A stretch of DNA of 64,000 nt, from contig NC_080572.1 in the NCBI RefSeq assembly GCF_030247185.1, positions 230,393,336 through 230,457,335 on the forward strand, read 5' to 3'. This DNA comes from Malaya genurostris. Taxonomy: Eukaryota; Arthropoda; Insecta; Diptera; Culicidae. A model generated the notes under the pieces. The model saw only the letters and a list, made by a program, of their open reading frames with translations, had not been told where the DNA came from and made no database searches. This document shows positions 36,268-46,189 of this stretch, in pieces (position 1 is the first letter of the stretch; each line of letters starts with the position of its first letter). The position numbers and the translations under genes were made by a program.

Positions 36268-36655
36268 ATGGCGAGCAGTGGCCCTCGAAGTGTAAGTAGT
36301 GTAAATATTTGCGAGAAAAGTTATTTAATTACAATTTTTTACTCCATCGACCGGACCATTCCAGTATGAAAGTTTCCATGTGTTCAACTGGACCGAGTGC
36401 CTGCGTGAGTCCGGAAGTTTACCCGATCCTGCCGAATGCTTCAAACAGGCCGTCGGTATGAAGCTAGAGACACTGGAACCATGTAATGCGACTTCAACCT
36501 GCATCGGTAGTGTTGTGGGAGTTCTTGGATCTCGACTTCGGCTTCGGTTGGATGGCAGTGACAACATAAACGATTTCTGGAGGCTTGTCGATTTGAGATA
36601 CCACGACGTTATTAGTTGCTTTTTAAGCCATTGGAATTATATGACAATTTTCTGA
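36268..36655 (+). CDS. Two-exon mini-gene derived from an Scm-type MBT repeat
   Basis: Exon 1 (36268-36291) encodes MASSGPRS, followed by a donor 'gtaagt', a 73-bp intron and acceptor 'ccattccag'. Exon 2 (36365-36655) continues YESFHVFNWTECLRESGSLP and ends at TGA; 104 residues in all. It contains PDPAECFKQAV, GMKLE, TSTC, VVGVLGSRLRLRLDGSD and NDFWRLVD, the core of an MBT repeat. The wording is closest, from memory of the family, to the first MBT repeat of Sex comb on midleg (Scm), a Polycomb-group protein. About nine residues between FKQA and GMKLE are missing, and the sequence after NDFWRLVD is unrelated. MBT pockets bind methyl-lysine; whether this short form folds is unknown. It may be a pseudogene or a new small gene. 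Confidence 0.7.
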
Positions 36656-36661
36656 AATAAA
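36656..36661 (+). terminator. AATAAA polyadenylation signal of the Scm-like mini-gene
   Basis: AATAAA begins at the first base after the stop codon and is followed by AT-rich sequence. The position fits a very short 3' UTR, though in AT-rich DNA the hexamer also occurs by chance. Confidence 0.4.
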
Positions 36662-37149
36662 TATTTTATATTTCATGGCATTTTTCATTTCATAGATTTA
36701 TATTAAAATCTGGAATCTCCCTTTTGACTTCAACCAATATAAAAAATAGTAGTTTTCTGGTATCTAAATTTGATATGAAGTGATAGATAAATGTGATATG
36801 AACAGTACATTACATTTTACCTATGAAACACGTAACTTTTACTGGATTAAGCATTAAACAGCTTTTAAATGCCAGTCCATTAAAACCTACGTGAAAAGTA
36901 GGGTGGAAAATATTCACATAACTTTTCACGTAACTATAATATGATTATTATTTTGAGTGTGATACATATTGAAAATGACAGTTCAGAAAAAACAATGATC
37001 AATTACACAGTTCGAAAAAATCTTGTGATTTTACATCTTATAAGATGCACATGAATGGAACGTCGTATTTCACTCAATTTTATATTCATGAACATGTACA
37101 ATTGTGTGATTTGAAAATTACATGGCTTGAAATCGAACAAAATAAAAAC

Positions 37150-37235
37150 AAAAGATCGATAGCAACAGTGCACGACTCGAACCGAGAAACATTAGGCCAC
37201 AAAGCACATCAGTTAATCTACTGAGCCATAGATGC
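37150..37235 (-). repeat. tRNA-like sequence, probably a SINE head or tRNA pseudogene
   Basis: On the minus strand, 'tggctcagtagatta' resembles an A box and 'ggttcgagtcg' a B box, spaced about 45 nt apart as in tRNA genes. The D and T stems do not pair properly and no convincing anticodon arm or acceptor stem forms. It is therefore not a functional tRNA, but may be the promoter head of a SINE. Confidence 0.35.
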
Positions 37236-39071
37236 ACATATCTGTCTAATGAATAATTGATACATATAAATCCAAACAGCGGCACATGGTAGTCGAGTGC
37301 AGATTACATTCGGAGCCTGTAGAATTCAGTGCGAATGGAATTTTTACGTCATTTGACAAGTTAAGTAGTTATGGATTGTATCGTTTGTAGAATTATGTCA
37401 CCTGTAAAATTCATAATTTCTTTCTGTGTAGTTGTACGAAATTTTAACCGACTAAATTCAACTTATTGTTTTGTGATCGCGGGGTTTTTCGTGTATATGT
37501 GAAACAAAGTATCGCAGTAGTGCGGTAAAACTTCATTTCAATCGAATATTATTAGATGAAAATGTAATTTATGGCCAGCATATCCATTTTACTTTTGTTG
37601 CCAAACTGAAATGAAGCTCCCAGAATCCATCGTCGATTAAATAACGGTATCTAGTCACTTGAAGTTTTGTTTACTCAGTTTCAAGTACCAAGTAGTCTAC
37701 CTGCTTCATTGTTTTCATGTTTGGTAGTGAGCAAGTTGGAATGAATAGGCACGGACATCAACTCGACAACCAAAACTCTCTCCGGCCAGAATTATAAACA
37801 GAGGGTGGCGGTTCACATTAGAGTTTTCGACTATCACCAGCAAGTTTGAATCGATAATTTTCGACTGTTTGAAATGTATTGAGATGTGTTTCAAAGTATT
37901 AAAAATGAAAACTGAAAAAGGGGCTAAATTAATTTATATTTATTTTGTAATTGATATTTCAGTTATCATGACTGCTTTACCTTTCATCCATTAGCTTGAA
38001 CCAATTTGAATGTTTACACGAACCTTATTTGAAGGCCGTTCACTCATTAAATTGCAAGAGATATTTTATTTCAAGAGATCAACTGACGTCAATATGGGCC
38101 ACATTTGGTTTCAATTGAATTGAATGAAGTTTTACAGCACTGTTTCTCAGAGTTCCGACTTCCGAACTGCTAAGGTTTTCATGTCCAGAACGGCAGAAAA
38201 GGAATATGCTGATAAATAATAAATCATGTGCAATTATCATGTATGAATACTGAATAAAGTTGATTTCATTTGAGGATAAACTCGCGGATTGTAAACAAAG
38301 AGCGCAACTCGTTAATATATTTTCTCCTCCTGTTCCAGACAGCACATAACAAATCTGCTCAGTAGATGTATACATCACGATTGGGTTCGATTTTTGTTTT
38401 CGTACCACAATGCTCGTGCTCGTTTTGAGTACCTTCAAAAATCAAATCTCAAATTCTGGTCGTGTTGGCAGCTCTGTAGTGTAAACATACCCGCTTGTGA
38501 GGAATTCTGGCAACCGTCAGAAGACTGGCTGCATTCCGGCTGCTGTCAAAATTGTTCAGGCTAAATTGCTTCATTATCTCGCCGTATGTGCCTTGTTTAT
38601 TTCTCTCTTCCTTCTTTTTTCTTTTTTTTACGACTTCATTTGATATTTGTCAATCCCGCAAGTACATACAAAAAACGAATCTTGAGACGAGTTAAACGAG
38701 ATTGAAATATGTGTATGTTTGGTAGTGAGAAAGCACTGTTATTGGCAATAACATTTTCATAATTAGTATGTATGAAGGGCAATAATTTATTGCCTTTCAT
38801 ATGTACTTTTTAATGAAAAAATGAAACCAAGACGCTAAAAATGTAGAACCGATTCAAAACGGTTCTGCCAATCTTGTATGGCAAGAATCTGGCAGAAACA
38901 GAACCGGTAATAACCGCTAGGCGAAATTCTCTGCCGGAAACGGTTGTTGTTCCGGACTTTTGCCGGAATTCTGGCAGAATTCCGGCAAAAATGGCTGGCA
39001 GACATAGCCAACCGTCTGGGGCGAAATCTGCCCGCCGAGTACAAGTGGGTACACTCACCAGCGTAGCTCAG
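37236..39071. other. No gene recognised; repeat-like
   Basis: Open frames around 38079-38438 (minus) and 38810-39074 (both strands) are unsupported. The stretch 38850-39000 is rich in 'ctggcagaa / ttccggca' words in both orientations, so frames there overlap on both strands; this looks like a short foldback rather than coding DNA. Confidence 0.3.
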
Positions 39072-39073
39072 TA

Positions 39074-39235
39074 GCGGCCCTTACACGAGTCATTAAAAAT
39101 GTCATTACTAAAAAAAAATATCATTTTAATGAACGTGTAATGGTGCACTAATGACGAAATTTCTAACAAATTTGAAATACATCATTACTTAGTCATCATT
39201 TAAAATGACGTTTTTAATGCTCGTGCAAGGGCCGC
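39074..39235. mobile_element. 162-bp MITE with TA target duplication
   Basis: It starts 'gcggcccttacacgagtcat' and ends with a close reverse complement ('gctcgtgcaagggccgc'), directly flanked by TA at 39072-39073 and 39236-39237. The interior has additional 'aaaatgtcatt / aatgacgttttt' inverted words. TA duplication fits the Tc1/mariner superfamily. Confidence 0.85.
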
Positions 39236-39237
39236 TA

Positions 39238-41233
39238 GTACGGTGATGCCAAACTTAATACTCACTTTTTTAAACTCGGAATGAGAATTAGGTACTATAG
39301 AATCAAAACTGAAAACCATCAATGCCATTACAATTTGGTGTCAGTGATGCTCTTTATAGGTGAGTGTGATTGTTTAGATCAGCGATGAGTTTCATCTTTA
39401 CCATCATTTTACGGAATGCATCTTAAATTATGAGGTGAACTGATGAATAGTAGAAAATGAGCCTCATGAGAAAATTCTGGTTCCAAACTATAACGCTAAT
39501 GCTACGTGGTACGAGTATTCTGCGCACGAAACGATTCCACTATCACTTGTATCCACAACCAGTTCGAATTTGTAACAAATTATAAACTTTTCACGATATC
39601 AATACCTAGTCTATCGTCCGTGAAAAAATGTTTAGAATTTTTGCGTTTCGACGATTTGCTTCGCGCCATGTTTTTTTTTCAAACTGTGAAATGAAAAAGA
39701 AGAACAATTCCGTTACGCTTCGTTATCGAGACAAACTAACATTTTCTTTTCAAACTATCGTTAATCTAATATGCATTCTTAGAATTAATATCACAACCCA
39801 AATAGTAAAACTGAACATTGTTTCCTTTTCCTGCGGTTTAAACCAGTGCAAACTTTTTTTTTACTCCATTAGACGAAAACGTATCGATGTGAAACGAAAG
39901 CACAAATCCGGTCTTTTTTTTTGTGTGTTAAATTCTCGATTGCCGTACGTCTAAATGTTTTTGGCGTATAATGTGCTGTAAAAACTCAGCTTTCTTCCAG
40001 ACGTCATTGTGACTCATAGGAATATCATTCTTTTTTTTTTCTTCACTACAAATTCCTTTAGCATTTCAACGTAATACTTTTAGTCTGTCGATTTTACGTC
40101 GGGCATCCTCGGTTAGGAGCTTATTCTTTTAAAAAAATCGATCGGGGATAGTGATTAGTTGGGGAGTTGGAGTAGTTTTTGTTTTGCGATCCGTACTCTG
40201 TTTTAAAAATTGCTGGAGACTTCTCTCTCTTCTATAAAGATTTCCTTTTCCGGGGGTTTCGTTTAAAAAACATTTAGGTTAGTTATATTTCTTTAAGATT
40301 ATCTATGGTTTCACTAGTATTAAACTGAATTATCACTTTTTACATACGTCTCCTTCAGTTTTAGGGCAATTACTTTTTTTTCTGTTTTGCGAGACCAAGA
40401 GCACTGAATTTAATCCAGCCTGTCGAGCTCTTGTCTGCGCCTAAATTTTTAATTAATTTGTGCAAAGACAAAGCTACTTAGTTAATATTTGGTTTTGTAA
40501 AATAAAATATCAAAAAGTGTACAAAAAACGTAATTTCGATCAATTTACTTCTTGTTATATATATATAATTAGTATCTTAATTACGATATTGACTACTTAT
40601 TAATATCTACTCGCACTGATCAATCGCACGCGTCTCATTCTACTCATACTCTTTTACATTGTTTTGTTAGTTTTGGGTCAACCTTAGTTCACGTTTCCCA
40701 AAATGTTTGGAAATACTGGCCGAACGGTGTCCCGAGATCATCCGATTACACGTTTATTTTTTGTTAAAGATTAGTCTAAATTTAATTTTCTAGTTCTGTC
40801 ACTTATCGGCTAGATACTCTATGCGGTGAACGCTATCCTATGTAGTCATCGTATTAATCCAATTGATTTGGGTAAGCTACTAGTCTGCTAGTCACCTTCG
40901 ATCCGATTCAAAGTGTTTGTTTTTTTTTCCATTTGGCTCGGGAAACCAGATTAACCGCAATGGAGTACGCGTGTCTGACGGCGAACTCAGGATAGAAGCT
41001 AGCTTGAATGATCGTTCCACGTTCAACAATCTTGTTACATAGGTTTGACAACAGCTATACAGTTTCCGTTTACAAAAAAAAAAACAACCATCAATATTCA
41101 TTAGTATCCGAAGAAAATCAAACATCAATTTGACGAACGTTTAACGAAAAGCACTAAACGATGTTTCAACGAAAGCAGCTGTCATCGATGGCGTCACTTA
41201 CTCACGCGCACTCACGCTGCGCTGTCAGCCCAC
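39238..41233 (-). other. T-rich tract downstream of the large minus-strand exon, 3'-UTR-like
   Basis: From about 39490 to the stop codon at 41234 the plus strand is T-rich and almost free of recognisable transposon pieces, the composition expected of a minus-strand 3' UTR. A strong donor-like 'gtgagtaagt' lies just beyond the stop on the minus strand, near 41195, so part may be intron. Minus-strand AATAAA occurs near 40745. Frames on the plus strand at 39506-39954 are not supported. Confidence 0.35.
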
Positions 41234-43957
41234 TCATTTTCGTCGATGAAAGCGACTGTTGCTGAGATGCTCCGTTTGGCGAATGTAGTCGGCACATTTG
41301 CGAGCCCGGGTTCGTACGACCCGTACCAGACCGTTGATTCGGAGCGAATGGCTAACGTTCCGTCGCCAGCGAGCCGTTCCGGATCGGGCACCCAGACCGC
41401 GCCGTCCGGTGCCGGATCCGGTTAAACTTGCGCTGCTGCTTGTGTTGGCGATGTCGTTGAAGGTCCCACCACCGGTACTTTCCTCGTTAGTGGCGTTGCC
41501 ACTGTAGTACAGTGGACAACCGTATAGCTCTTGGCACTGGGCACAAGGAGGTGGCGGAAGTTGTCCACTCGATTGATCCGACTGAGCCGGTGATGATGAA
41601 TGGTGCTGACATTGTTCCTGTTCTCGGGTGAGGTTGGAATACGCATGGAAGTACAGGCGGTTCTGGGCGGTTAGGTTGATGTGATAGGATTTGTTGAAGA
41701 ACTGAGAGGCGGCGGCCACATTCGCCGTCGATGAGGTGATACTGAACGGAGGCTGCTGGTTTAGGGATACCGAGCTTCCCAGCCGCTGTCGATTGTCGCT
41801 GCTGGCATCGACAGCGTTGTTGATGGCGTTGGCGTTGTTGATGCTGGTCGTCGATCTGGTCGTGTTCAAACGTGGCCTGGAGGTGATGGTGGTGGTGGAC
41901 GTGTTCAGAAGTTTGTCATCGTTCGTGTTTTGATTGATATTACGATAGGTTTGATTGTAGCTGCCCAGAAAAATTGACGACGACGAGGTCGAAGATGCCG
42001 ACGACAGATTCTGGCTGAGATTCACTGAGTTCCTGGTTAAGTTGGTTTGCTTCTCGAAACGTCGCAGGTCGGGCGATATTATACTGTACATGTTTGCCGC
42101 TGGAGTGTTAGTTGTCGTGGACAGCGTCGAGGTAAAAACGTTTCGCTGCTTCAGTTCCAGCTTGTTCCCGGAAGAACATGACATTGCAACTGAATTGTTC
42201 AACCGCTCTTCGCTGAAGCTTCCCTTCCGTTCGCTCTTCGGTGTGTCACTGCTCTTGATCAGATAGTCACAGTTATCGACCGTGCAGATGTCGTAGTTAC
42301 TGTGGTCTAAAAAATGGTTCGTACAACAGTTTTCCACAATTTCGCTTTCATGGTGAAAAATGATTGCGTTCGCTTCGTCACCATTTTCCGCGCGCCAAAT
42401 CGAGACGGTCTTGAACTCGGAAGATGCTGACGGCGATGATTTCTTGAGCAGTTCTTCGATCTTACAGTTGGATGAACTCTGCAGAGGTGGTGTCGGTATT
42501 GGTATCGGTATCGGAGGTAGCGGTTGATGCTGGATTCGATTCGGGCTGTAGTCGTTGTCACTGCTATCGTACCGTCTCCGTTCGCTAGCCGTTTCGCTTA
42601 CGTCAGCACCGCCGGATTCGGTTCCGCTTCTACCACGTCCACTACTCCCGGCGTCCACCAGGCTAGATATCGAGCTGATTCTGGACTTGTTTGATTTGCT
42701 TTCGTCTAACCCGGCAAGAAAGTTCCACTTGATTTTTGACGGGGAATGAAATAACTCCGGAATGTTGATATCAATGTCATCGAAGTCGTAATCGTTCGTC
42801 GTTAGTTCCGACAGTTGACCAATATTTTCGATCGTTATTTTGGACGGTGTCAGAATCATTTGACTGCCAGCGCTTCCCTTCTTGGCACCCCGTTCACCGA
42901 CATGCTGCAGCTGACGTTGCGTGGTAGATGTCGTAGAGCTTGTGGTTATCGATCCTCCCGGTTGATCGCTGGATGTACTCTCGATAATCGATAGGTTCGA
43001 TCCAGTGATGCTGTTCTCCTGCTGACTGTCGTTGTAGTCGCTACCGTCGGTTGGTGGCAACGGTAGCGGCTGCAGCCGAGGTAACTGTTCACGTTTCTGA
43101 TCCAAGAAGTGTCGTCTTTGATCGGACTCGATTTGTTTCATCTCCAGTGCGGTTTGAATTTGGGTTTGCGTCTGAATTTGCCGTATGTTTTCTCCACTGA
43201 TCGAACAGTAAGAGTTTTCACTTTCGTCTCCGGTGTAGTAACTGCACTGAAATCGCGCTGGGTTTATGTTGAAGTTAGAGATGGTAGCGTTGGATCCACT
43301 GTCGTGTAGACCGGATGGTGATTCGAGACCTCCTCGACTCCTGTAAGTTTGCTGTGAATGATGAGAATGATGGGAACAGCAGCTGACACCACTGAGCGGA
43401 GTAGCCCGCTTGGAACGACTCCCGCCACTACGAGGAGTGCTTCGATTGCTGCGGTGACTGACCCGTGACGTACAACTCACGTTGGACGGTCTTCGGGATA
43501 CACTCCGGTTCACGATGAAGTATTGCTGGATCTCTTCGTCGTCATCCGTCGTGGTCAGGTTACCCCGCGAACAATGACAATTCTCGGCGTACATCGTCGA
43601 AGCACTGCCTCGATGGCGTTCATCTTCGGTACAAGTTGCCGTGGTACCAGCGACTTCCTCTTCCGGTGTTTCCTCATCATCGGTTCTCGTTTGCCTTGCC
43701 TGGAAGCTGGTGCTGCTCGCCTGCCGACGGTGATAGTGATGATGATGGTGATGACCGTGGCCACCACCGGAACTGCTGGCCGTTTCACTGCGCAGACTCA
43801 TTCTACTTCTGCTGAGGCTGTCGCACTTCCGGCTCATGCCCGGGGTCGTGTTCCGGCTGCTGCAATGATGATGATGATGAAGATACTTCGGCGGCTGACG
43901 CTGACGGTCGTCCGCGTTGCCGTCGTTGTCCTCTTCGTCATGCTCAACGCTGGCGTA
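41234..43957 (-). CDS. Large exon of a low-complexity (disordered) protein, gene unrecognised
   Basis: The frame is open for 907 codons to a TGA at 41234. The first ATG is at 43837, but the frame stays open upstream to a good acceptor ('cgtttgtcaattcacag'), so I start the exon at 43957, phase 0; the upstream 40 residues are acidic (VEHDEEDNDGN) with a His5 run. Then: SRKCDSLSRSRMSLRSE, a second His tract (about residues 67-75), Ser/Thr/Arg-rich stretches, IQTQTQIQTALEMK with a charged helix (about 275-300), PLPPIPIPIPTPP, Asn/Ser/Thr-rich sequence and a basic C terminus (WRRNVSHSLRINGLVRVV). No catalytic or transmembrane segment. GC is clearly higher than in the flanks. Probably cytoplasmic or nuclear and largely disordered; it may be an N-terminal or alternative-terminal exon of a larger protein. 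I cannot name the family. Confidence 0.85.
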   Translation of the reverse strand, partial: YASVEHDEEDNDGNADDRQRQPPKYLHHHHHCSSRNTTPGMSRKCDSLSRSRMSLRSETASSSGGGHGHHHHHHYHRRQASSTSFQARQTRTDDEETPEEEVAGTTATCTEDERHRGSASTMYAENCHCSRGNLTTTDDDEEIQQYFIVNRSVSRRPSNVSCTSRVSHRSNRSTPRSGGSRSKRATPLSGVSCCSHHSHHSQQTYRSRGGLESPSGLHDSGSNATISNFNINPARFQCSYYTGDESENSYCSISGENIRQIQTQTQIQTALEMKQIESDQRRHFLDQKREQLPRLQPLPLPPTDGSDYNDSQQENSITGSNLSIIESTSSDQPGGSITTSSTTSTTQRQLQHVGERGAKKGSAGSQMILTPSKITIENIGQLSELTTNDYDFDDIDINIPELFHSPSKIKWNFLAGLDESKSNKSRISSISSLVDAGSSGRGRSGTESGGADVSETASERRRYDSSDNDYSPNRIQHQPLPPIPIPIPTPPLQSSSNCKIEELLKKSSPSASSEFKTVSIWRAENGDEANAIIFHHESEIVENCCTNHFLDHSNYDICTVDNCDYLIKSSDTPKSERKGSFSEERLNNSVAMSCSSGNKLELKQRNVFTSTLSTTTNTPAANMYSIISPDLRRFEKQTNLTRNSVNLSQNLSSASSTSSSSIFLGSYNQTYRNINQNTNDDKLLNTSTTTITSRPRLNTTRSTTSINNANAINNAVDASSDNRQRLGSSVSLNQQPPFSITSSTANVAAASQFFNKSYHINLTAQNRLYFHAYSNLTREQEQCQHHSSSPAQSDQSSGQLPPPPCAQCQELYGCPLYYSGNATNEESTGGGTFNDIANTSSSASLTGSGTGRRGLGARSGTARWRRNVSHSLRINGLVRVVRTRARKCADYIRQTEHLSNSRFHRRK

Positions 43958-44859
43958 CTGTGAATTGACAAACGAGTGAAGAGGAGTCGAGGCGGTGCTC
44001 TTCAGTCAAGGTCCTGTGTTCTGGCAGACAGGTACTTGCTGATGATGGTGATGAGGCGCACAGGTAGCAGTTCGCATTTGAGTATTTCTTGCGTTCTCGG
44101 CACAACGTTCGGAAGCAGCTGTTGGTCGGGATTTCGATTTCAGGGGGGGGGGGGAAGAGAAAGAAAAGTGACATTAGTGCTTTTTACTGGAACATCTCAT
44201 AATCCTGGTATGTTGATATGCTCGGGCAATGTTTCGACTATAAAGTAGGTAAAATTCGAAAAATGCAAAAATTTAACATGCAACTATAGATTTAATCATG
44301 TATTAAGAGCGAACCATTTCATAGAAATTGAGTCTTCATGCAGTCTACAATAAATGGAAATTGTTAAAACACTACATTCATCAAGGCTAAACTTATCGCA
44401 ATTGGCTGTGGAACGTGATATGTTTTGCCAAGTTGAGATTGGGTTTTGTATGGAATTGTTGATGTAAGTGGGCGTGTGTGTATTGATGCCTATGGCAGGA
44501 TGTTTTTGTGTTGCGTGTTTTGTTCAGATGTGTCACTTGTGTTTACCTGGTTATCTAACACCTTATTGTAATATTTTTCTGAGACTAGTATTTGCTTTAC
44601 GATTTTATTTCCTACATTTGCGTTTCCCGTGGATGCTTCCTGATTCATTATCCAACAAGACTCATCAGCTACGTTGCTTTGGCATTTATATGCGAAGAAT
44701 ATGATACTTACCGGAACTAAAAAACCTATATCAAAACAACATTGAAAATAGCCGCTTTCCTTAGACCCAGATTAGGGCAAACCAAATTTTCTGGCTACTG
44801 GTTAATTTCATAAAAACAATCTCAAAAAATGATGACATTAGAGTTTGTATAAGGTTTTA
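43958..44859. other. Upstream intron or 5' region of the large exon, with a 12-G run
   Basis: On the minus strand a pyrimidine tract (the complement of the G run at 44143-44154, plus 'cttttctttctctt') leads to 'gaccaacag' near 44117. This could be an acceptor for an alternative upstream exon, but its frame meets a TGA before joining the large exon. No other gene is visible. Confidence 0.35.
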
Positions 44860-44965
44860 CACCAACATGACATAACCTCACAAAACAAACTGAATAATCA
44901 TCGTTTGACGACTATCAGTGGTCTGTTTACGATTTTTCCGCGTTAAAACAAATGAAATAATCGAA
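44860..44965. repeat. Fragment of the 2.8-4.6 kb foldback family
   Basis: It contains 'ttttacaccaacatgacata', 'acctcacaaaa' and 'atcagtggtctgttta', matching the reverse complement of units near 3700 and 4020. Confidence 0.5.
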
Positions 44966-45027
44966 CTAGATTTTGCGTTTGTCATAAGCAGTAAGAGGCA
45001 ATCAAGCGGAAATAGAGAAGAAATGAT

Positions 45028-45357
45028 TTATTTTTGTGAATTTTGAACCCCAAGTTTTAAAACGTGATCTGAGCCGAAGTACAAAACTACGGCAACAATG
45101 TACAGGCCCATCACACAGCACTTAAGTTGGTTTTTACTGTTCTGACGTGTTGTGTGTGATAAGCATGTACATATATTAGTGTCTGTGAACTCCAGGTATT
45201 GCTGGCTATGCAATTTACCGTTTTCTTCAGATAGAATAATAAAACCAGGATAAAGGTCTTTATACTCAAAGCAAAGCTTTGGTATTACATTCCTGTAGTG
45301 GAATTTGACCTTCTGTTTCAACAGACTTCGCAGCCGATTCATAGTGTACAGAACCAT
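45028..45357 (-). CDS. Hypothetical 109-residue protein with one membrane segment
   Basis: ATG at 45357 (a second Met five residues on begins MNRLRSLLKQKVKFHYRN, basic). The frame continues PGFIILSEENGKLHSQQYLE and ends with the hydrophobic CCVMGLYIVAVVLYFG and NSQK. The stop TAA lies inside an AATAAA. Composition is more protein-like than other short frames here, and a single membrane span near the C terminus is visible. I do not recognise it, and it is flanked by repeats on both sides, so it may be a small gene, a captured fragment or chance. Confidence 0.3.
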   Translation of the reverse strand: MVLYTMNRLRSLLKQKVKFHYRNVIPKLCFEYKDLYPGFIILSEENGKLHSQQYLEFTDTNICTCLSHTTRQNSKNQLKCCVMGLYIVAVVLYFGSDHVLKLGVQNSQK

Positions 45358-45579
45358 TACATGGCTGGTGCTACGATCCTATTGACACTACGCATCCTTC
45401 CAGGTCGGGCTCGAACATACGACAACTGGTAACTTCTTAATTTTTCAAAAGGCACGGATGGGATAGCCATCAATCTGTAGGTTTTAATAACAGCTTTAAA
45501 ATAAAAATTATCAAAAAAAATTAAATCCCTGATTATTTTTTTTAACTTTTTCGGATTATTTTGTAATTATAGAAATTTA

Positions 45580-46005
45580 ATTTTTTTCAGTGTATATTTT
45601 TTTAGAGTGCCCAATCGATTCCCTACAACTTCTTCCTGAACGCCATTTTTGTACAATTCTCGGTTGATTTTCCAGAAGGCCGTAACAGCAAGCGACAGTT
45701 TCTCTTTGTTCACTCTCTCTTTCGATTATTGTGATGTGATCTAAAAAGATTTTCTTGGATTTCACAGTTCTGTTTGGAAGTCGAACGTTTCGAGCATCAT
45801 TCTATGCAAAGAGTTAAGTGATAAACGTGTAAACCGCTTGGTAATTAATAGAAGAGAAAGGAAACAAAGAGAAACTGTCACTTGCTGTTACGGCCTTCTG
45901 GAAAATCAACCGAGAATTGTACAAAAATGGCGTTCAGGAAGAAGTTGTAGGGAACCGATTGGGCACTCTAAAAAAATATACACTGAAAAAAAATTAATTT
46001 CACGG
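45580..46005. mobile_element. Palindromic MITE with about 145-bp arms
   Basis: Left arm 45585-45732 and right arm 45848-45998 are reverse complements with very few mismatches, both starting from the outside with 'tttcagtgtatatttttt' and 'agagtgcccaatcg'. The spacer is about 115 bp. Both arms therefore encode the same short peptide (LLENQPRIVQKWRSGRSCRE) on opposite strands. The arm piece 'ggccttctggaaaatcaacc' recurs at 46014, outside the palindrome. Confidence 0.7.
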
Positions 46006-46189
46006 CCTGTCACGGCCTTCTGGAAAATCAACCGAGAATTAACGGTTTCCGAGTTACAGTTAGCAACACACCGGACGGCGTAGCCCAGAAGGTTAGATGA
46101 TACAAAAAACATCATTTGACACATACAATTAGAGTGCAATATTCGAAACTCACATCACTGTTCCGCGTTAAAACATTATTACGCACAAT

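Larger units (their letters stand above)
36064..36959. mobile_element. Inverted-repeat element carrying a host gene fragment
   Basis: The left end 'cactcaaaaaaaattcacgt' and right end 'attattattttgagtg' give a terminal inverted repeat of about 9 exact bases (cactcaaaa). Subterminal 'acgtgaa / ttcacgt / acgtgac' words recur at about 36079, 36100, 36138, 36206, 36230, 36890 and 36926, in both orientations. Such repeated subterminal motifs are typical of transposase-binding arrays. Between them lies the Scm-like mini-gene at 36268-36655. The target duplication is unclear, and no transposase is present. Confidence 0.6.

Noticed and set aside
41298..43963. Plus-strand frames opposite the large exon
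   Set aside because: They are shadows of the minus-strand 907-codon frame, which has far better length and composition.
43944..44174. 76-codon minus-strand frame just upstream of the large exon
   Set aside because: It is in another frame, begins in the C-run pyrimidine tract and crosses the likely acceptor at 43958; more likely intron or UTR.
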